Positions 17,902 to 26,480 of a stretch of DNA of 43,105 nt are shown here, piece after piece. The DNA is taken from NCBI GenBank assembly GCA_947625735.1, contig CANQPL010000021.1, forward strand, positions 1-43,105. The letters run 5' to 3'. Source of the DNA: an uncultured Clostridia bacterium (lineage in GTDB: Bacteria > Bacillota > Clostridia > Oscillospirales > Ruminococcaceae). The position numbers and the translations under genes were made by a program. The number at the start of each line of letters is the position of its first letter. The first letter of the stretch is position 1. The notes under the pieces are model-generated. The model had not been told where the DNA came from and ran no database searches. It worked only from the letters and a program-made list of their open reading frames with translations.

Positions 17902-18921
17902 TTAGTCGTTATCGTTATCATCATCGGCAATAATCCGCTGATCCTCCGTCAGCTCAACATCGCCTTTTTTCACCTTTTTGTGTTCCTTTTCGGCTTTTTC
18001 CGCCTCTTCCTCGGCAAGAATAGCAGCCTTTGATTCCTCCGTATCCCTGTAAAGCACAAACCCTGCTTTCTTTGCTTTTATTCTCATGATAATGAGGATA
18101 AGGACAGCCGTCAGTGCGCTTACAAGAGCGAGAGCCTGTGAAACTCTCACGCCGCCTATATAAAGACTGTCAGTCCGCAGTCCCTCTATAAAGAATCTGC
18201 CCAGCCCGTACCATGCCGCATAGATACAGAACATTTCGCCGTCATACTTTCTTTTTTTATAGAAGAAGTGGAGTATAAGAAAACCGCACAGACACCAGAC
18301 CGATTCATAGAGAAAACAGGGGTGTACAGTTTTAAACGGATCGACCTCAATACCCTTAGCGGCAAGCTCCGACTGATGCGCCTTTAGATAGCTTTGTATT
18401 CTGCCGCCCGTCATGCCCCATGGCAGAGAGGTATTCGTTCCGAACGCCTCCTGATTGAAGAAATTCCCCCACCTGCCCAGACACTGCCCGATAAAAAGAC
18501 CGGGCGAAGCGATATCGAGGACGGGAAGCATACGCAGCTTCCGTATTTTTGCGGCAATAGAGCCGCATATCAGCGCACCTATAATTCCGCCGTAAACCGC
18601 AAGTCCCCCGTCTCTTATGGCGATTATCTCTCCGAATGACTTATACTCATCAGCATGAAACGCCACATAATAGAGTCTTGCGCCTATTACAGCGCCGATA
18701 ACGCCTGCAAAAACCACATCTGTTACCCTGTTCTGATCAATACCGAACTCCCTTGTGCGGCTGTAGCCGTAGATCATCGCAAGGAGCATACCCAGAGCGA
18801 TCATTATCCCGTACCATTTTATGGAAAGACCGAAAATAACAAACGCCTCACTGTCAACATTAAAGCTGAAACCGAACCCGGGAAACTGTACTGTATCCGG
18901 AAGAAGTCTGCTGACCTCCAT
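17902..18921 (-). CDS. lgt: Prolipoprotein diacylglyceryl transferase
   Basis: Transfers diacylglycerol from phosphatidylglycerol to the lipobox cysteine of prolipoproteins, the first step in lipoprotein maturation; an integral membrane enzyme. Seven or so hydrophobic helices and the Lgt signature [13 protein letters not shown] (about residues 149-161) with its Arg, Asn and Glu are present. A charged C-terminal tail ([15 protein letters not shown], then acidic) of about 45 residues extends beyond the core. ATG 18921 is chosen because AAGGAGG is 7 nt upstream; an ATG two codons earlier overlaps that site. The start lies 2 nt past the yfmH stop. Three predicted lipoproteins in the window would be substrates. 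Confidence 0.95.
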   Translation of the reverse strand: MEVSRLLPDTVQFPGFGFSFNVDSEAFVIFGLSIKWYGIMIALGMLLAMIYGYSRTREFGIDQNRVTDVVFAGVIGAVIGARLYYVAFHADEYKSFGEIIAIRDGGLAVYGGIIGALICGSIAAKIRKLRMLPVLDIASPGLFIGQCLGRWGNFFNQEAFGTNTSLPWGMTGGRIQSYLKAHQSELAAKGIEVDPFKTVHPCFLYESVWCLCGFLILHFFYKKRKYDGEMFCIYAAWYGLGRFFIEGLRTDSLYIGGVRVSQALALVSALTAVLILIIMRIKAKKAGFVLYRDTEESKAAILAEEEAEKAEKEHKKVKKGDVELTEDQRIIADDDNDND

Positions 18922-18923
18922 GC

Positions 18924-20219
18924 TCATTCCTCCTTGTCGTCATCACGGGGGAGGACTACAAACATAGCGCAGTTTGAGGTATCAAAGCGTTCTTTTAAGA
19001 ACTTTTCCGCATCGTCCACTCCGGCGTGTGCGACCTCCTCAATAAAGCTGAAAGCGTCCCCCGTACCGCGAAGCCCTGCATTTACAAGGTTGGAGGCAAT
19101 GGACTCAGGACCTGTAAAAATGCGTATCAGTGAGCCGTAATATGCCTTTTTCATGGTCTCAAAGCGTTCCCTGTCAAGGCCCTCCGCCTTGCATCTTTCG
19201 ATCTCTGCATTGATAAGTGCAGCGACCTTTTTCGGTTCTCTTGATTCTCCGCCCATAATGGGAACAAAAAATCCCTCACCCGAAAATGTTTCATAGGCAA
19301 ACGTAGAATTAATAAGCCCCTCATCATAAAGCCGCTTATAAAAGGGAGAAGTTTCATCACAGATAAGTGAAAGCACAAGATTGCAAAGAACCTCACACCT
19401 TACCTGATCCTCTTTTTTAACGGGGGAGCTTTTGTATCCCAGATTAAACATAGGAACAGCCACTTCCATATACTGTTCGGCATAGGGAACGGCTACCTCA
19501 TCGGGTTCATCGGGTACAATGACCGAAAGCTCCTTATTTTCCGAGGGAATGAGCATTTCATCGCAAACGGCTAAAATTTCCTTTTCGTCCACATCTCCTG
19601 CAATGGCAAGCACCATATTATGGAGGTTGTAGAAGGTATTATAGCAGCGGTACAGCAGATCGGCATTTATCCGGGCAATGCTTTCCACAGTGCCTGCAAT
19701 ATCAATTTTCACGGGATTTTTATGATAGATCCCCTCCAGCATACCGAACATAACCCGCCAGTTGGGGTCATCGTCATACATTTTTATTTCCTGCCCGATA
19801 ATGCCCTGCTCCTTGCGGACAGTTTCCTCGGTAAAATAGGGCTTCTGCACAAAATCCAGCAATATGCGCAGAGAGGGGATAAAGTTATCGGTGCAGGAAA
19901 AGAGATAACAGGTCCTGTCAAAGGAGGTGTAGGCATTTCCTGCCGCTCCCGTCCTTGCGTAAAGGTCAAAAACATCTGTATCCTCATTTTCAAACAGCTT
20001 ATGCTCCAGATAATGAGCAATGCCGTTGGGGACGGTGATATAATCCTCATCGTCCTTAGTTTTAAAGGTAGTATTCACCGAACCGTAGCGGGTTCCGAAA
20101 AGCACGTGTTTGGTAGAAAAGCCGGGTGTAGGGCGTATGAGTATTTCAAGACCGCTGTCATGGAGGATACGCACATACTCCTCACCCACACGGTCATTTC
20201 TGATAATTTCTCTTGTCAT
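18924..20219 (-). CDS. yfmH: M16-family zinc peptidase homologue, YfmH/YmfH type
   Basis: A 431-residue insulinase-like (M16) protein. The inverted zinc motif HYLEH is intact (His69, Glu72, His73; context GIAHYLEHKLFE), with a glutamate-rich segment downstream (EQGIIGQEI) as third-ligand region, so it should be catalytic. The pairing with an inactive M16 partner (yfmF) is the typical two-subunit arrangement. Bacillus homologues YmfF/YmfH have been linked to the 5-aminopentanol modification of EF-P; applying that here is by family only. ATG 20219 follows GGAGG by 7 nt and overlaps the yfmF stop (TGATG); a GTG one codon earlier is an alternative. Confidence 0.88.
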   Translation of the reverse strand: MTREIIRNDRVGEEYVRILHDSGLEILIRPTPGFSTKHVLFGTRYGSVNTTFKTKDDEDYITVPNGIAHYLEHKLFENEDTDVFDLYARTGAAGNAYTSFDRTCYLFSCTDNFIPSLRILLDFVQKPYFTEETVRKEQGIIGQEIKMYDDDPNWRVMFGMLEGIYHKNPVKIDIAGTVESIARINADLLYRCYNTFYNLHNMVLAIAGDVDEKEILAVCDEMLIPSENKELSVIVPDEPDEVAVPYAEQYMEVAVPMFNLGYKSSPVKKEDQVRCEVLCNLVLSLICDETSPFYKRLYDEGLINSTFAYETFSGEGFFVPIMGGESREPKKVAALINAEIERCKAEGLDRERFETMKKAYYGSLIRIFTGPESIASNLVNAGLRGTGDAFSFIEEVAHAGVDDAEKFLKERFDTSNCAMFVVLPRDDDKEE

Positions 20220-21499
20220 CACTGCGCCTCCTTTCCCGTGAGAACGTAAACCGTATCAAGCGTCAGGCACTTTGCCAGCGCACATATCTGCTCCTTTGTG
20301 ACTGCCTGTATACGGCTTATATACTCCTCGGGAGAAAGCAGCGGTTCATCTGTAAGGCAGCGGTCAAAGTACCAGTCGGCAGCGGAACGGGGAGAATCGC
20401 CTATCCCTTTAAGGGCGCAAACCGCATAAAGTCTTGTCTGCTCCAAAAGCTCATCGGGAAATTCGCCCTTTGAAACTGCGTCAAGCTGACGGAGTATCTC
20501 CTCTCTTGCAGCGTCTATATTTGCGCTTTCAACCCCGCTTTCAACAAAAACAGCTTTCTTTTCACGGTTAGCGGTAGCAGAGCAGTAGTAGCAAAGTGAA
20601 AGCTTTTCACGCACATTTTTAAAGAGCATGGAAAAGGGAGTTGCCCCGAAAAGCTGCACAAACAGTGTCAGAACCTCGGGCGGAACACTATTTTCGCCGT
20701 ACTTGAACGCCATTATCATTTTGCTTTGCACCACATCAAGCCGTTCGGTCACATACTCGGTTTTTTCTTTCACCGGGGAGGGGAAATTTTCAGGGGTATA
20801 GACATTTTCACGCCTTATCCCGTCAAATTTTTCGGTAAGCAGTGATACGCATTTTTCGGGAAGTTCCTCTCCCACAAAGCATATCTCAACTCTTGCAGTT
20901 TCAAGTATACGTTTGTAGGCGTCAAACACCCGCCGTGAATCAAGAGCGGCAGCATCGGCTTTTTCGCCCTTTACGGGAATACCGGAGGGCTCATCACGGT
21001 AAATGATCTCTCTTGCCTGACGGAAAGAATAGCTTCTCTTGTCATTGATAACAGCGTCTATATCGTCAATAAGCTCCTGTTTTTTCAGAGCAAACTGCTT
21101 TTCGGGGAAAGCGCCGTCCTCTGAAACAGGCTCAAAGATACAGCCGCAGAGCAGACGGGCAAGGTCATAGGTTATCTCCTCGCCGTTTAAAGCGTACCTG
21201 TCGGCAATGGCATTTCCGGCTATGGTTATGGTCTGGTTATCGCAGAAATAGCCTACATTCGTCCTCACGCCTGCGCCGTAGAGCGAAGCAAGCCGTCTTG
21301 AAAAAGCGGTTATGTCGGGATATTCCTTACAGCTGTCCTCGATCATAAAGGAAACAGCCGCATTTTCAGCCGCATTTTCACGGGTAAGGGGGACGATGAA
21401 ATGAATAATAAAATTATTTGTCTTGAACTTAGGATCGGTAACAGAGGTAAGGAAACAGCCGTTTCCCTCTCTGCCTACCGGCTTTCTGTTAATTGTCAC
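20219..21499 (-). CDS. yfmF: M16-family peptidase homologue, YfmF/YmfF type (no zinc motif)
   Basis: A 426-residue M16-like protein without HxxEH, expected to be the non-catalytic partner of yfmH, whose start overlaps its stop. Family landmarks include FIVPLTRENAAENA near the N-terminus and FGATPFSMLFKNVREKLSLCYY in the second half. I set the start at GTG 21499 (VTINRKPVG) with ACGGAG upstream. The open frame continues another 84 codons upstream to 21751, but those codons are a translation of the GTAAC-family repeat array and do not belong to the protein. First gene of the yfmF-yfmH-lgt-folD run. Confidence 0.85.
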   Translation of the reverse strand: MTINRKPVGREGNGCFLTSVTDPKFKTNNFIIHFIVPLTRENAAENAAVSFMIEDSCKEYPDITAFSRRLASLYGAGVRTNVGYFCDNQTITIAGNAIADRYALNGEEITYDLARLLCGCIFEPVSEDGAFPEKQFALKKQELIDDIDAVINDKRSYSFRQAREIIYRDEPSGIPVKGEKADAAALDSRRVFDAYKRILETARVEICFVGEELPEKCVSLLTEKFDGIRRENVYTPENFPSPVKEKTEYVTERLDVVQSKMIMAFKYGENSVPPEVLTLFVQLFGATPFSMLFKNVREKLSLCYYCSATANREKKAVFVESGVESANIDAAREEILRQLDAVSKGEFPDELLEQTRLYAVCALKGIGDSPRSAADWYFDRCLTDEPLLSPEEYISRIQAVTKEQICALAKCLTLDTVYVLTGKEAQ

Positions 21500-21529
21500 A
21501 TTATCAACTCCGTTTTTTATATAATTGCG

Positions 21530-21916
21530 GGTCGGCGGGGTGACCCCGCACGCAGGTCGCTGGTATGTTTTGCGTGGACATCTCAATAGTAACTCGGTAA
21601 CCTTTATTTGTTGTGATGTTAAATAGAAATTTGCGGGTGGAACCCGCTGCCACCTCGTTGGTGAATTAAGCGAGAACATTTCAATAGTAACTCGGTAACC
21701 TTTATTTGTTGTGATGTTAAATAGAAATTTGCGGGTGGAACCCGCTGCCACCTCGTTGGTGAATTAAGCGAGAACATTTCAATAGTAACTCGGTAACCTT
21801 TGTTTTGTGTGGCGTTAAATGAAAATTTAGAATCATGGAAAATGAGAGTTACCGAGCCGCTGTGTAAAGGGTTTCTGCAATTCATACCAACGATCCGGCT
21901 GCGGATTCCCCCCGCC
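21530..21916. repeat. GTAAC-core repeat array 3
   Basis: Three forward units at a 98-bp period (GCGAGAACATT at 21670 and 21768 plus a variant near 21570), each with AGTAACTCGGTAACC. Two units have the head GCGGGT-GGA-ACCCGC and the first has GGCGGGG-TGA-CCCCGC. A reverse core (GTTACCGAGCCGCT) lies near 21850. The 98-bp units are almost the same as those at 33950-34160, downstream of recQ. Confidence 0.85.
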
Positions 21917-22706
21917 GCTGAACTCCTTTTTTACCGGCTTTAACATACCCGCTCACACAGTTAAGCCCTTATGGTGATAAATTCGTCAGGTCCGGACAGG
22001 CTTGTTATCTTCTGCAATTTTTCTGACCTGTTCAATAGTCAGTGCAGAAATAGCGGCTATTTCGTCAAGGCTGAATTTATTGATCGACAGCATACGCTGA
22101 ACAGTCCTGATCTTTTCATCAGCCTTGCCCTCTGCCATACCCTCTGCCTTGCCCTTTGCCAAACCTTCTGCTCTGCCCTTTTCCATACCCTTTGCCATGC
22201 CCTTTGCCATACCTTCTGCTCTGCTTTCAATACGAACAGCCCTGTCGTACTGCTCCCGCAGGTACTTCTCATCAAACAATTCAGACATCATACCGCTGAA
22301 CTCCTTTTTTACCGGCTTTAACATACCCGTTCACACAGTTAAGCCCTTATGGTGATAAATTCGTCAGGTCCGGACAGGTTTGTTATCTTCTGCAATTTTT
22401 CTGACCTGTTCAATAGTCAGTGCAGAAATAGCGGCTATTTCGTCAAGGCTGAATTTATTGATCGACAGCATACGCTGAACAGTCCTGATCTTTTCATCAG
22501 CCTTGCCTTCTGCCATACCCTCTGCCTTGCCCTTTGCCAAACCTTCTGCCCTGCCTTCTGCTCTGCCTTCTGCCTTTCCTTCTGCTCTGCCCTTTGCCAT
22601 ACCCTTTGCCATGCCCTTTGCCATACCTTCCGCTCTGCTTTCAATACGAACAGCCCTGTCGTACTGCTCCCGCAGGTACTTCTCATCAAACAATTCAGAC
22701 ATCATA
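21917..22706. repeat. Tandem duplication of the Rpn-gene 3' end (~378-bp unit)
   Basis: The segment starting GCTGAACTCC at 21917 recurs at 22295, a 378-bp offset, and is nearly identical over its whole length. The second unit is 36 bp longer in the 12-nt-repeat region. The boundary falls at the codons for LKxxKKE, where the gene and the duplicate resemble each other. Confidence 0.85.
21986..22324 (-). pseudogene. Duplicated C-terminal fragment of the Rpn-like gene
   Basis: A 112-codon frame that matches the last ~110 residues of the neighbouring 22364-23377 product (FDEKYLREQYDRAVRIESRA, then the charged repeat and the IAAISALTIEQVRKIAED end) but lacks the whole nuclease domain. It begins MLKPVKKEFSG, at the duplication junction, with AAAAAAGGAG inside rather than before the first codon; translation from an internal ATG (MMSELFDE) with that GGAG would be possible. 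Its charged repeat is 12 residues shorter than in the parent. Most simply a remnant of an unequal duplication; a separately made tail domain cannot be excluded. Confidence 0.75.
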
Positions 22707-23377
22707 CCTATGACCTCCTTTTTACGGGCTTTGAGATATTCGCTCAGATAGCCCTTTTCAATGCATATCCGTATAGTTTCTTCCGCACAGCCGACACCGT
22801 TTTTGTGTATTTTTCTCTGCTCGTCAAACACCTTGCAGAAGCCGATATACTGCCCGCACAGTGTGGTGTCCACATTTTTCAGTATCCCGATTTTCAGATC
22901 AACAGGGGCTTTGCCGTCAAAATACACTTCATTGAAGGATACCTCCTCCGGCACGTCCTTTCTGTCGCCCGTGTAAACAACATACAGCTCCGGCATGGGC
23001 AGCCGCACCCTTTTTGTCATATGCTCACTCTGCCCCGTATCCGCCAGATAACGGCGGTATGTCTCGGCAAGATAGAAAAGTATCCTGAGTGTCATATTGT
23101 TGTTCCATACACTCTGTGCCTCTACAAGAATGATATATTTGTCTACGCCCTCGCATTTTACAAAAAATCCCAGATCGTTGTAGATCGCCGTCACAAGCAC
23201 CGACTGCAAGGTGCCTACCCTTATATCCTCCGCCGTGGTGTGTGTATCCTCGGGATAAAGCTCCTTGTAAAGCCTGTATACATTCTGTCTGTCCCTGAAA
23301 AGGTCAACAAAAACGCTGTCCTTAGATCTGCCGTTGAGTTTAAGCTCATTTTCGCCGTCCAATACTAAGCACCTCAT
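22364..23377 (-). CDS. Rpn-like PD-(D/E)XK nuclease / putative transposase family protein
   Basis: A 337-residue protein of the family annotated as Rpn recombination-promoting nuclease or PD-(D/E)XK transposase. The early block (KDSVFVDLFRDRQNVYRLY), a mid-domain Asp, and the strand YIILVEAQSVWN, which carries the family's ExQ variant of the E-x-K site, support this. The C-terminal region holds 4-residue charged repeats (RAEG/MAKG/KAEG) encoded by 12-nt tandem repeats, then a conserved helical end. The ATG at 23377 is almost at the predicted transcription start and lacks a ribosome site; TTG 23362, 7 nt after GAGGTG, is a good alternative (332 residues). Related E. coli Rpn proteins stimulate recombination; the role here is unknown. 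Confidence 0.85.
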   Translation of the reverse strand: MRCLVLDGENELKLNGRSKDSVFVDLFRDRQNVYRLYKELYPEDTHTTAEDIRVGTLQSVLVTAIYNDLGFFVKCEGVDKYIILVEAQSVWNNNMTLRILFYLAETYRRYLADTGQSEHMTKRVRLPMPELYVVYTGDRKDVPEEVSFNEVYFDGKAPVDLKIGILKNVDTTLCGQYIGFCKVFDEQRKIHKNGVGCAEETIRICIEKGYLSEYLKARKKEVIGMMSELFDEKYLREQYDRAVRIESRAEGMAKGMAKGMAKGRAEGKAEGRAEGRAEGLAKGKAEGMAEGKADEKIRTVQRMLSINKFSLDEIAAISALTIEQVRKIAEDNKPVRT

Positions 23378-23388
23378 TCTTCATATTT

Positions 23389-23417
23389 ATTATACCACAG
23401 CACGATAAAAATTGCAA
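23389..23417 (-). promoter_or_regulatory. Promoter of the Rpn-like gene
   Basis: Minus-strand TTGCAA (23412-23417), 17-bp spacer, TATAAT (23389-23394). Only 11 nt separate the -10 from the first ATG, implying a leader of about 5 nt or a downstream start. Confidence 0.65.
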
Positions 23418-23490
23418 TAGATTAATATGAGAAAGTAAAAAACCCGTTCCCGTGATCTGACTCAATATTGCCAAATGTTCCACGCAGAAA

Positions 23491-23506
23491 GTTTCCACGT
23501 GGAACA
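23491..23506 (-). promoter_or_regulatory. parS-like palindrome 2
   Basis: On the minus strand TGTTCCACGTGGAAAC contains the perfect palindrome TTCCACGTGGAA and matches the first 14 positions of TGTTNCACGTGNAACA, differing in the last two. A further half site, TGTTCCACG, is at 23477-23485. It lies in the gap between glgP and the Rpn-like gene. Confidence 0.5.
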
Positions 23507-23586
23507 TTTTTACATACATATTAAACTTATCGGAACAGGAAGCAGGTCCTCATTTTATTCCTGTCATTTCAGCGGAGAATGCTCTC

Positions 23587-25986
23587 TTATTTTGTGAGCT
23601 TCCAGATATTCTTAGCGTACTCGTCCACAGCACGGTCAGCGGAGAAAACGCCCGCACCCGCAATATTATGGAGAGACATCTGATTCCACTTTGCGCTGTC
23701 CTTATAGCATTCGGAAACATACTGCTGTGCAGACTGGTAAGCATCGAAATCCGCAAGCACCATATACGGATCCTTATATTTAAGAGTATTCGCCACATCG
23801 TCAAATGTGCAGCCGTTTATACCTCTGTACATTCTGTCGAGAGCCCTGCGGATAACCTCGTTATTATTCACATACTCCTCGGGACGGTAGCCCTGAGCCT
23901 TTTTAGCAAGCACCTCTTCGGTGGTCATACCGAAGATAAAGATATTGTTCTTGCCTACCTGCTCCTTGATCTCCACATTTGCGCCGTCAAGAGTACCCAG
24001 AGTAAGCGCACCATTGAGCATGAGCTTCATATTGCCCGTACCCGAAGCCTCAGTGCCTGCAAGGGAGATCTGCTCGGAAACCTCTGCTGCGGGCATGAGC
24101 AGCTCGGAAAGGGTTACCCTGTAATCCTCAAGGAAGAATACCTGAAGCTTTTTGGAAATGACGGGATTCCTGCTTATCTCCTCGGAAAGCGCCCAGATGA
24201 GCTTTATTATCTGCTTCGCAAGATAATAGCCGGGAGCTGCCTTTGCCGCAAAGATATAGGTCTTGGGACTGAACTCCATTCCGGGATCGTCAAGGAGAGC
24301 GTTATACTCTGCGATAATGTTCAGAGCGTTAAGGTTCTGTCTCTTGTACTCATGCAGACGCTTCACCTGTACATCGAAAATGGAATCGGTATTGAGGACA
24401 AATCCGTAATTTGTCTTGACAAACTTAGCAAAACGCTTCTTGTTTTCCAGCTTTACCTTAGCAAGGCGGTCAAGCACCTTCTTGTCGCTTTCAAACTTTG
24501 AGAACTTGGAAAGCTCAGCCGCATTCTTCTTGAAGTCAGGACCGATAGTATCCTCCAGCAGCTTTGTAAGACCGGGATTGGACTGCAAAAGCCATCTTCT
24601 GTAAGCGATACCGTTTGTCACGTTCTGGAATTTATGGGGAGTATAGCTGTACTCATTTGCGAATACGTCCTGCTTGATGATCTCCGAATGGAGCTTTGAA
24701 ACGCCGTTTACGCAGTGGGAAGCGCATACGCACAGCAGAGCCATGTGGATCTGATTATTCTGTACGATAGACATTCTTGTGACCTTGTTGCTGTCGCCCA
24801 GGCGCTCCATAAGCTTTTCGCAGTAGCGGCGGTTTATCTCGCAGATGATATCGAAAATTCTCGGTGTTATCTGACGGACAAGGTTAACGTCCCACTTTTC
24901 GAGAGCCTCTGCCATAACGGTATGGTTGGTGTATGCGAATGTGTTTGTAACGATATACCAGCTCTTGTCCCAGCTGTAGCCGCAGTCGTCAAGAAGAATA
25001 CGCATAAGCTCGGGGATAGCAAGAGTGGGGTGAGTGTCGTTGATGTGGATAGCGACCTTTTCGTGGAGATTGTCAAGAGTGCCGTAAACGGACATATGAC
25101 GGTTGACAATATCTCCCACAGAAGCGGCGCACATGAAATACTGCTGACGGTATCTCAGGCTCTTGCCCTCAAGGTGGTTATCGTTGGGGTAGAGCACCTT
25201 TGAAATAGCCTGAGCAACGGTATTCTGGCTCAGAGCCTTTGCATATTCTCCCTGATTGAACATATTCATATCAAAGGAGGGAGCTTTTGCCTGCCACAGA
25301 CGGAGAACGGAAACGCCCTCGCTGTCGTAGCCCGGCACATACATATCGTAGGGAACGGCATAAACGGTGCTGTAGTTCTTGTATGCCACATGGTGGTACT
25401 GCTGATCCCAGTACTCCTGAAGCTCGCCGTCAAAATGCACTTCAATGGTCTTATCGGTCTTAGGCACGAGCCATGTTTCGCCGCCGGGGAGCCAGTTATC
25501 GGGAAGCTCAGTCTGCCAGCCGTCGTCCAGTTTCTGCTTGAAAATACCATACTCATAGCAGATAGAATAACCCATAGCGGGATAGCCGTCTGTAGCAAGA
25601 CCGTCAAGGTAGCAGGCGGCAAGACGACCGAGACCTCCGTTGCCGAGACCCGCATCAGGCTCATAATCGTAGATCCTGTCGATATTGACCTCCCACTTTT
25701 TAAGGATCTCCTCAGCCATCTCATTAAGCTCCATGTTATAAAGGCTGGTTTTAAGGGAGCGGCCCATAAGGAACTCCATTGACAGGTAATATATTTCCTT
25801 TTTTCCTGCGGAATGCACCTGATTTCTGAATTTTCTTCTCTTTGCTCTTAAAAGCTCCACCACAACAGCCGAGAGAGCTTTATAGATCTGGTTGTCAGAA
25901 GCGTCCACGGGAGTGACGTTAAATTCCACCTGAAGCTCCCGTCTTATTCTTTCCTCAAAATCCTCTTTTGAAATTAACGGCATCAT
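23587..25986 (-). CDS. glgP: Glycogen/starch/alpha-glucan phosphorylase
   Basis: Releases glucose 1-phosphate from alpha-1,4-glucan ends using pyridoxal phosphate; cytoplasmic. The 799-residue length fits GT35 phosphorylases. The PLP-lysine signature EASGTGNMKLMLNGALTLG is intact, as are the N-terminal YYLSMEFLMGRSL and GNGGLGRLAACYLD blocks. The ATG (followed by a second ATG) has AAAAAAGGAGAA 10 nt upstream. It has its own promoter and a strong leader hairpin, and no glg biosynthesis genes sit beside it. The enzyme indicates the cell stores or takes up alpha-glucans. Confidence 0.97.
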   Translation of the reverse strand: MMPLISKEDFEERIRRELQVEFNVTPVDASDNQIYKALSAVVVELLRAKRRKFRNQVHSAGKKEIYYLSMEFLMGRSLKTSLYNMELNEMAEEILKKWEVNIDRIYDYEPDAGLGNGGLGRLAACYLDGLATDGYPAMGYSICYEYGIFKQKLDDGWQTELPDNWLPGGETWLVPKTDKTIEVHFDGELQEYWDQQYHHVAYKNYSTVYAVPYDMYVPGYDSEGVSVLRLWQAKAPSFDMNMFNQGEYAKALSQNTVAQAISKVLYPNDNHLEGKSLRYRQQYFMCAASVGDIVNRHMSVYGTLDNLHEKVAIHINDTHPTLAIPELMRILLDDCGYSWDKSWYIVTNTFAYTNHTVMAEALEKWDVNLVRQITPRIFDIICEINRRYCEKLMERLGDSNKVTRMSIVQNNQIHMALLCVCASHCVNGVSKLHSEIIKQDVFANEYSYTPHKFQNVTNGIAYRRWLLQSNPGLTKLLEDTIGPDFKKNAAELSKFSKFESDKKVLDRLAKVKLENKKRFAKFVKTNYGFVLNTDSIFDVQVKRLHEYKRQNLNALNIIAEYNALLDDPGMEFSPKTYIFAAKAAPGYYLAKQIIKLIWALSEEISRNPVISKKLQVFFLEDYRVTLSELLMPAAEVSEQISLAGTEASGTGNMKLMLNGALTLGTLDGANVEIKEQVGKNNIFIFGMTTEEVLAKKAQGYRPEEYVNNNEVIRRALDRMYRGINGCTFDDVANTLKYKDPYMVLADFDAYQSAQQYVSECYKDSAKWNQMSLHNIAGAGVFSADRAVDEYAKNIWKLTK

Positions 25987-26035
25987 AGCAATTATTCTCC
26001 TTTTTTAATTCTCTGCGGTCATAGAAACAGCGGAC

Positions 26036-26070
26036 AGGAAAGACCCCGGGCAGCCCGCCCTGTCTTTCCT
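26036..26070 (-). promoter_or_regulatory. Hairpin in the glgP leader
   Basis: Arms AGGAAAGAC (26036-26044) and GTCTTTCCT (26062-26070) with inner GGGC/GCCC pairing, between the glgP promoter and its ribosome site. No T-run follows on the minus strand, so it looks like a leader stem rather than a terminator. Confidence 0.5.
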
Positions 26071-26100
26071 TTAATTATAGATAAAAATCTGCCTAAAAAT

Positions 26101-26129
26101 ATTATAGGATATTTATGCATTTTTTTCAA
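26101..26129 (-). promoter_or_regulatory. glgP promoter
   Basis: Minus-strand TTGAAA (26124-26129), 17-bp spacer, TATAAT (26101-26106), giving a leader of about 110 nt. Confidence 0.65.
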
Positions 26130-26256
26130 TAGGTATATTAAACAAATATTTTTGTCAGTCTATATAAATTTTAGGGTATCAAAGTAAGATTTGGCAGAAG
26201 ATTTCTTAACAAAACATACAAATTTCAATATTTTTTATTTATTTTCAATAATTCAG

Positions 26257-26285
26257 TTGACAGAATGAAAAAAAAGTTGTATACT
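26257..26285 (+). promoter_or_regulatory. Promoter of the 26481-27659 gene
   Basis: TTGACA (26257-26262), 17-bp spacer, TATACT (26280-26285). The leader is about 190 nt; no gene is seen in it. Confidence 0.65.
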
Positions 26286-26480
26286 AATATTATGTATTGA
26301 GATCATAAAACTGCTTGTTTTCTTTATGATATTATGCCCCCAAAAAGGGCTGATCATACCTTAGCATTCTGTCCAAAAAGTTTTCAGACGAATATATTTT
26401 GCGGCAGACAAGGCAAAGTCTGACGGAAAGACCTTTATTTGAAGAGTGATACAAGAAATACCGAAAGGAAGGATATAGCG

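Noticed and set aside
21500-21751. 84-codon N-terminal extension of yfmF
   Set aside because: It encodes the GTAAC repeat array. GTG 21499 has a ribosome site and gives the normal family length.
22349-23368. Long plus-strand ORF opposite the Rpn-like gene
   Set aside because: Antisense shadow of a gene with biased codons. The minus-strand product has family motifs and a promoter.
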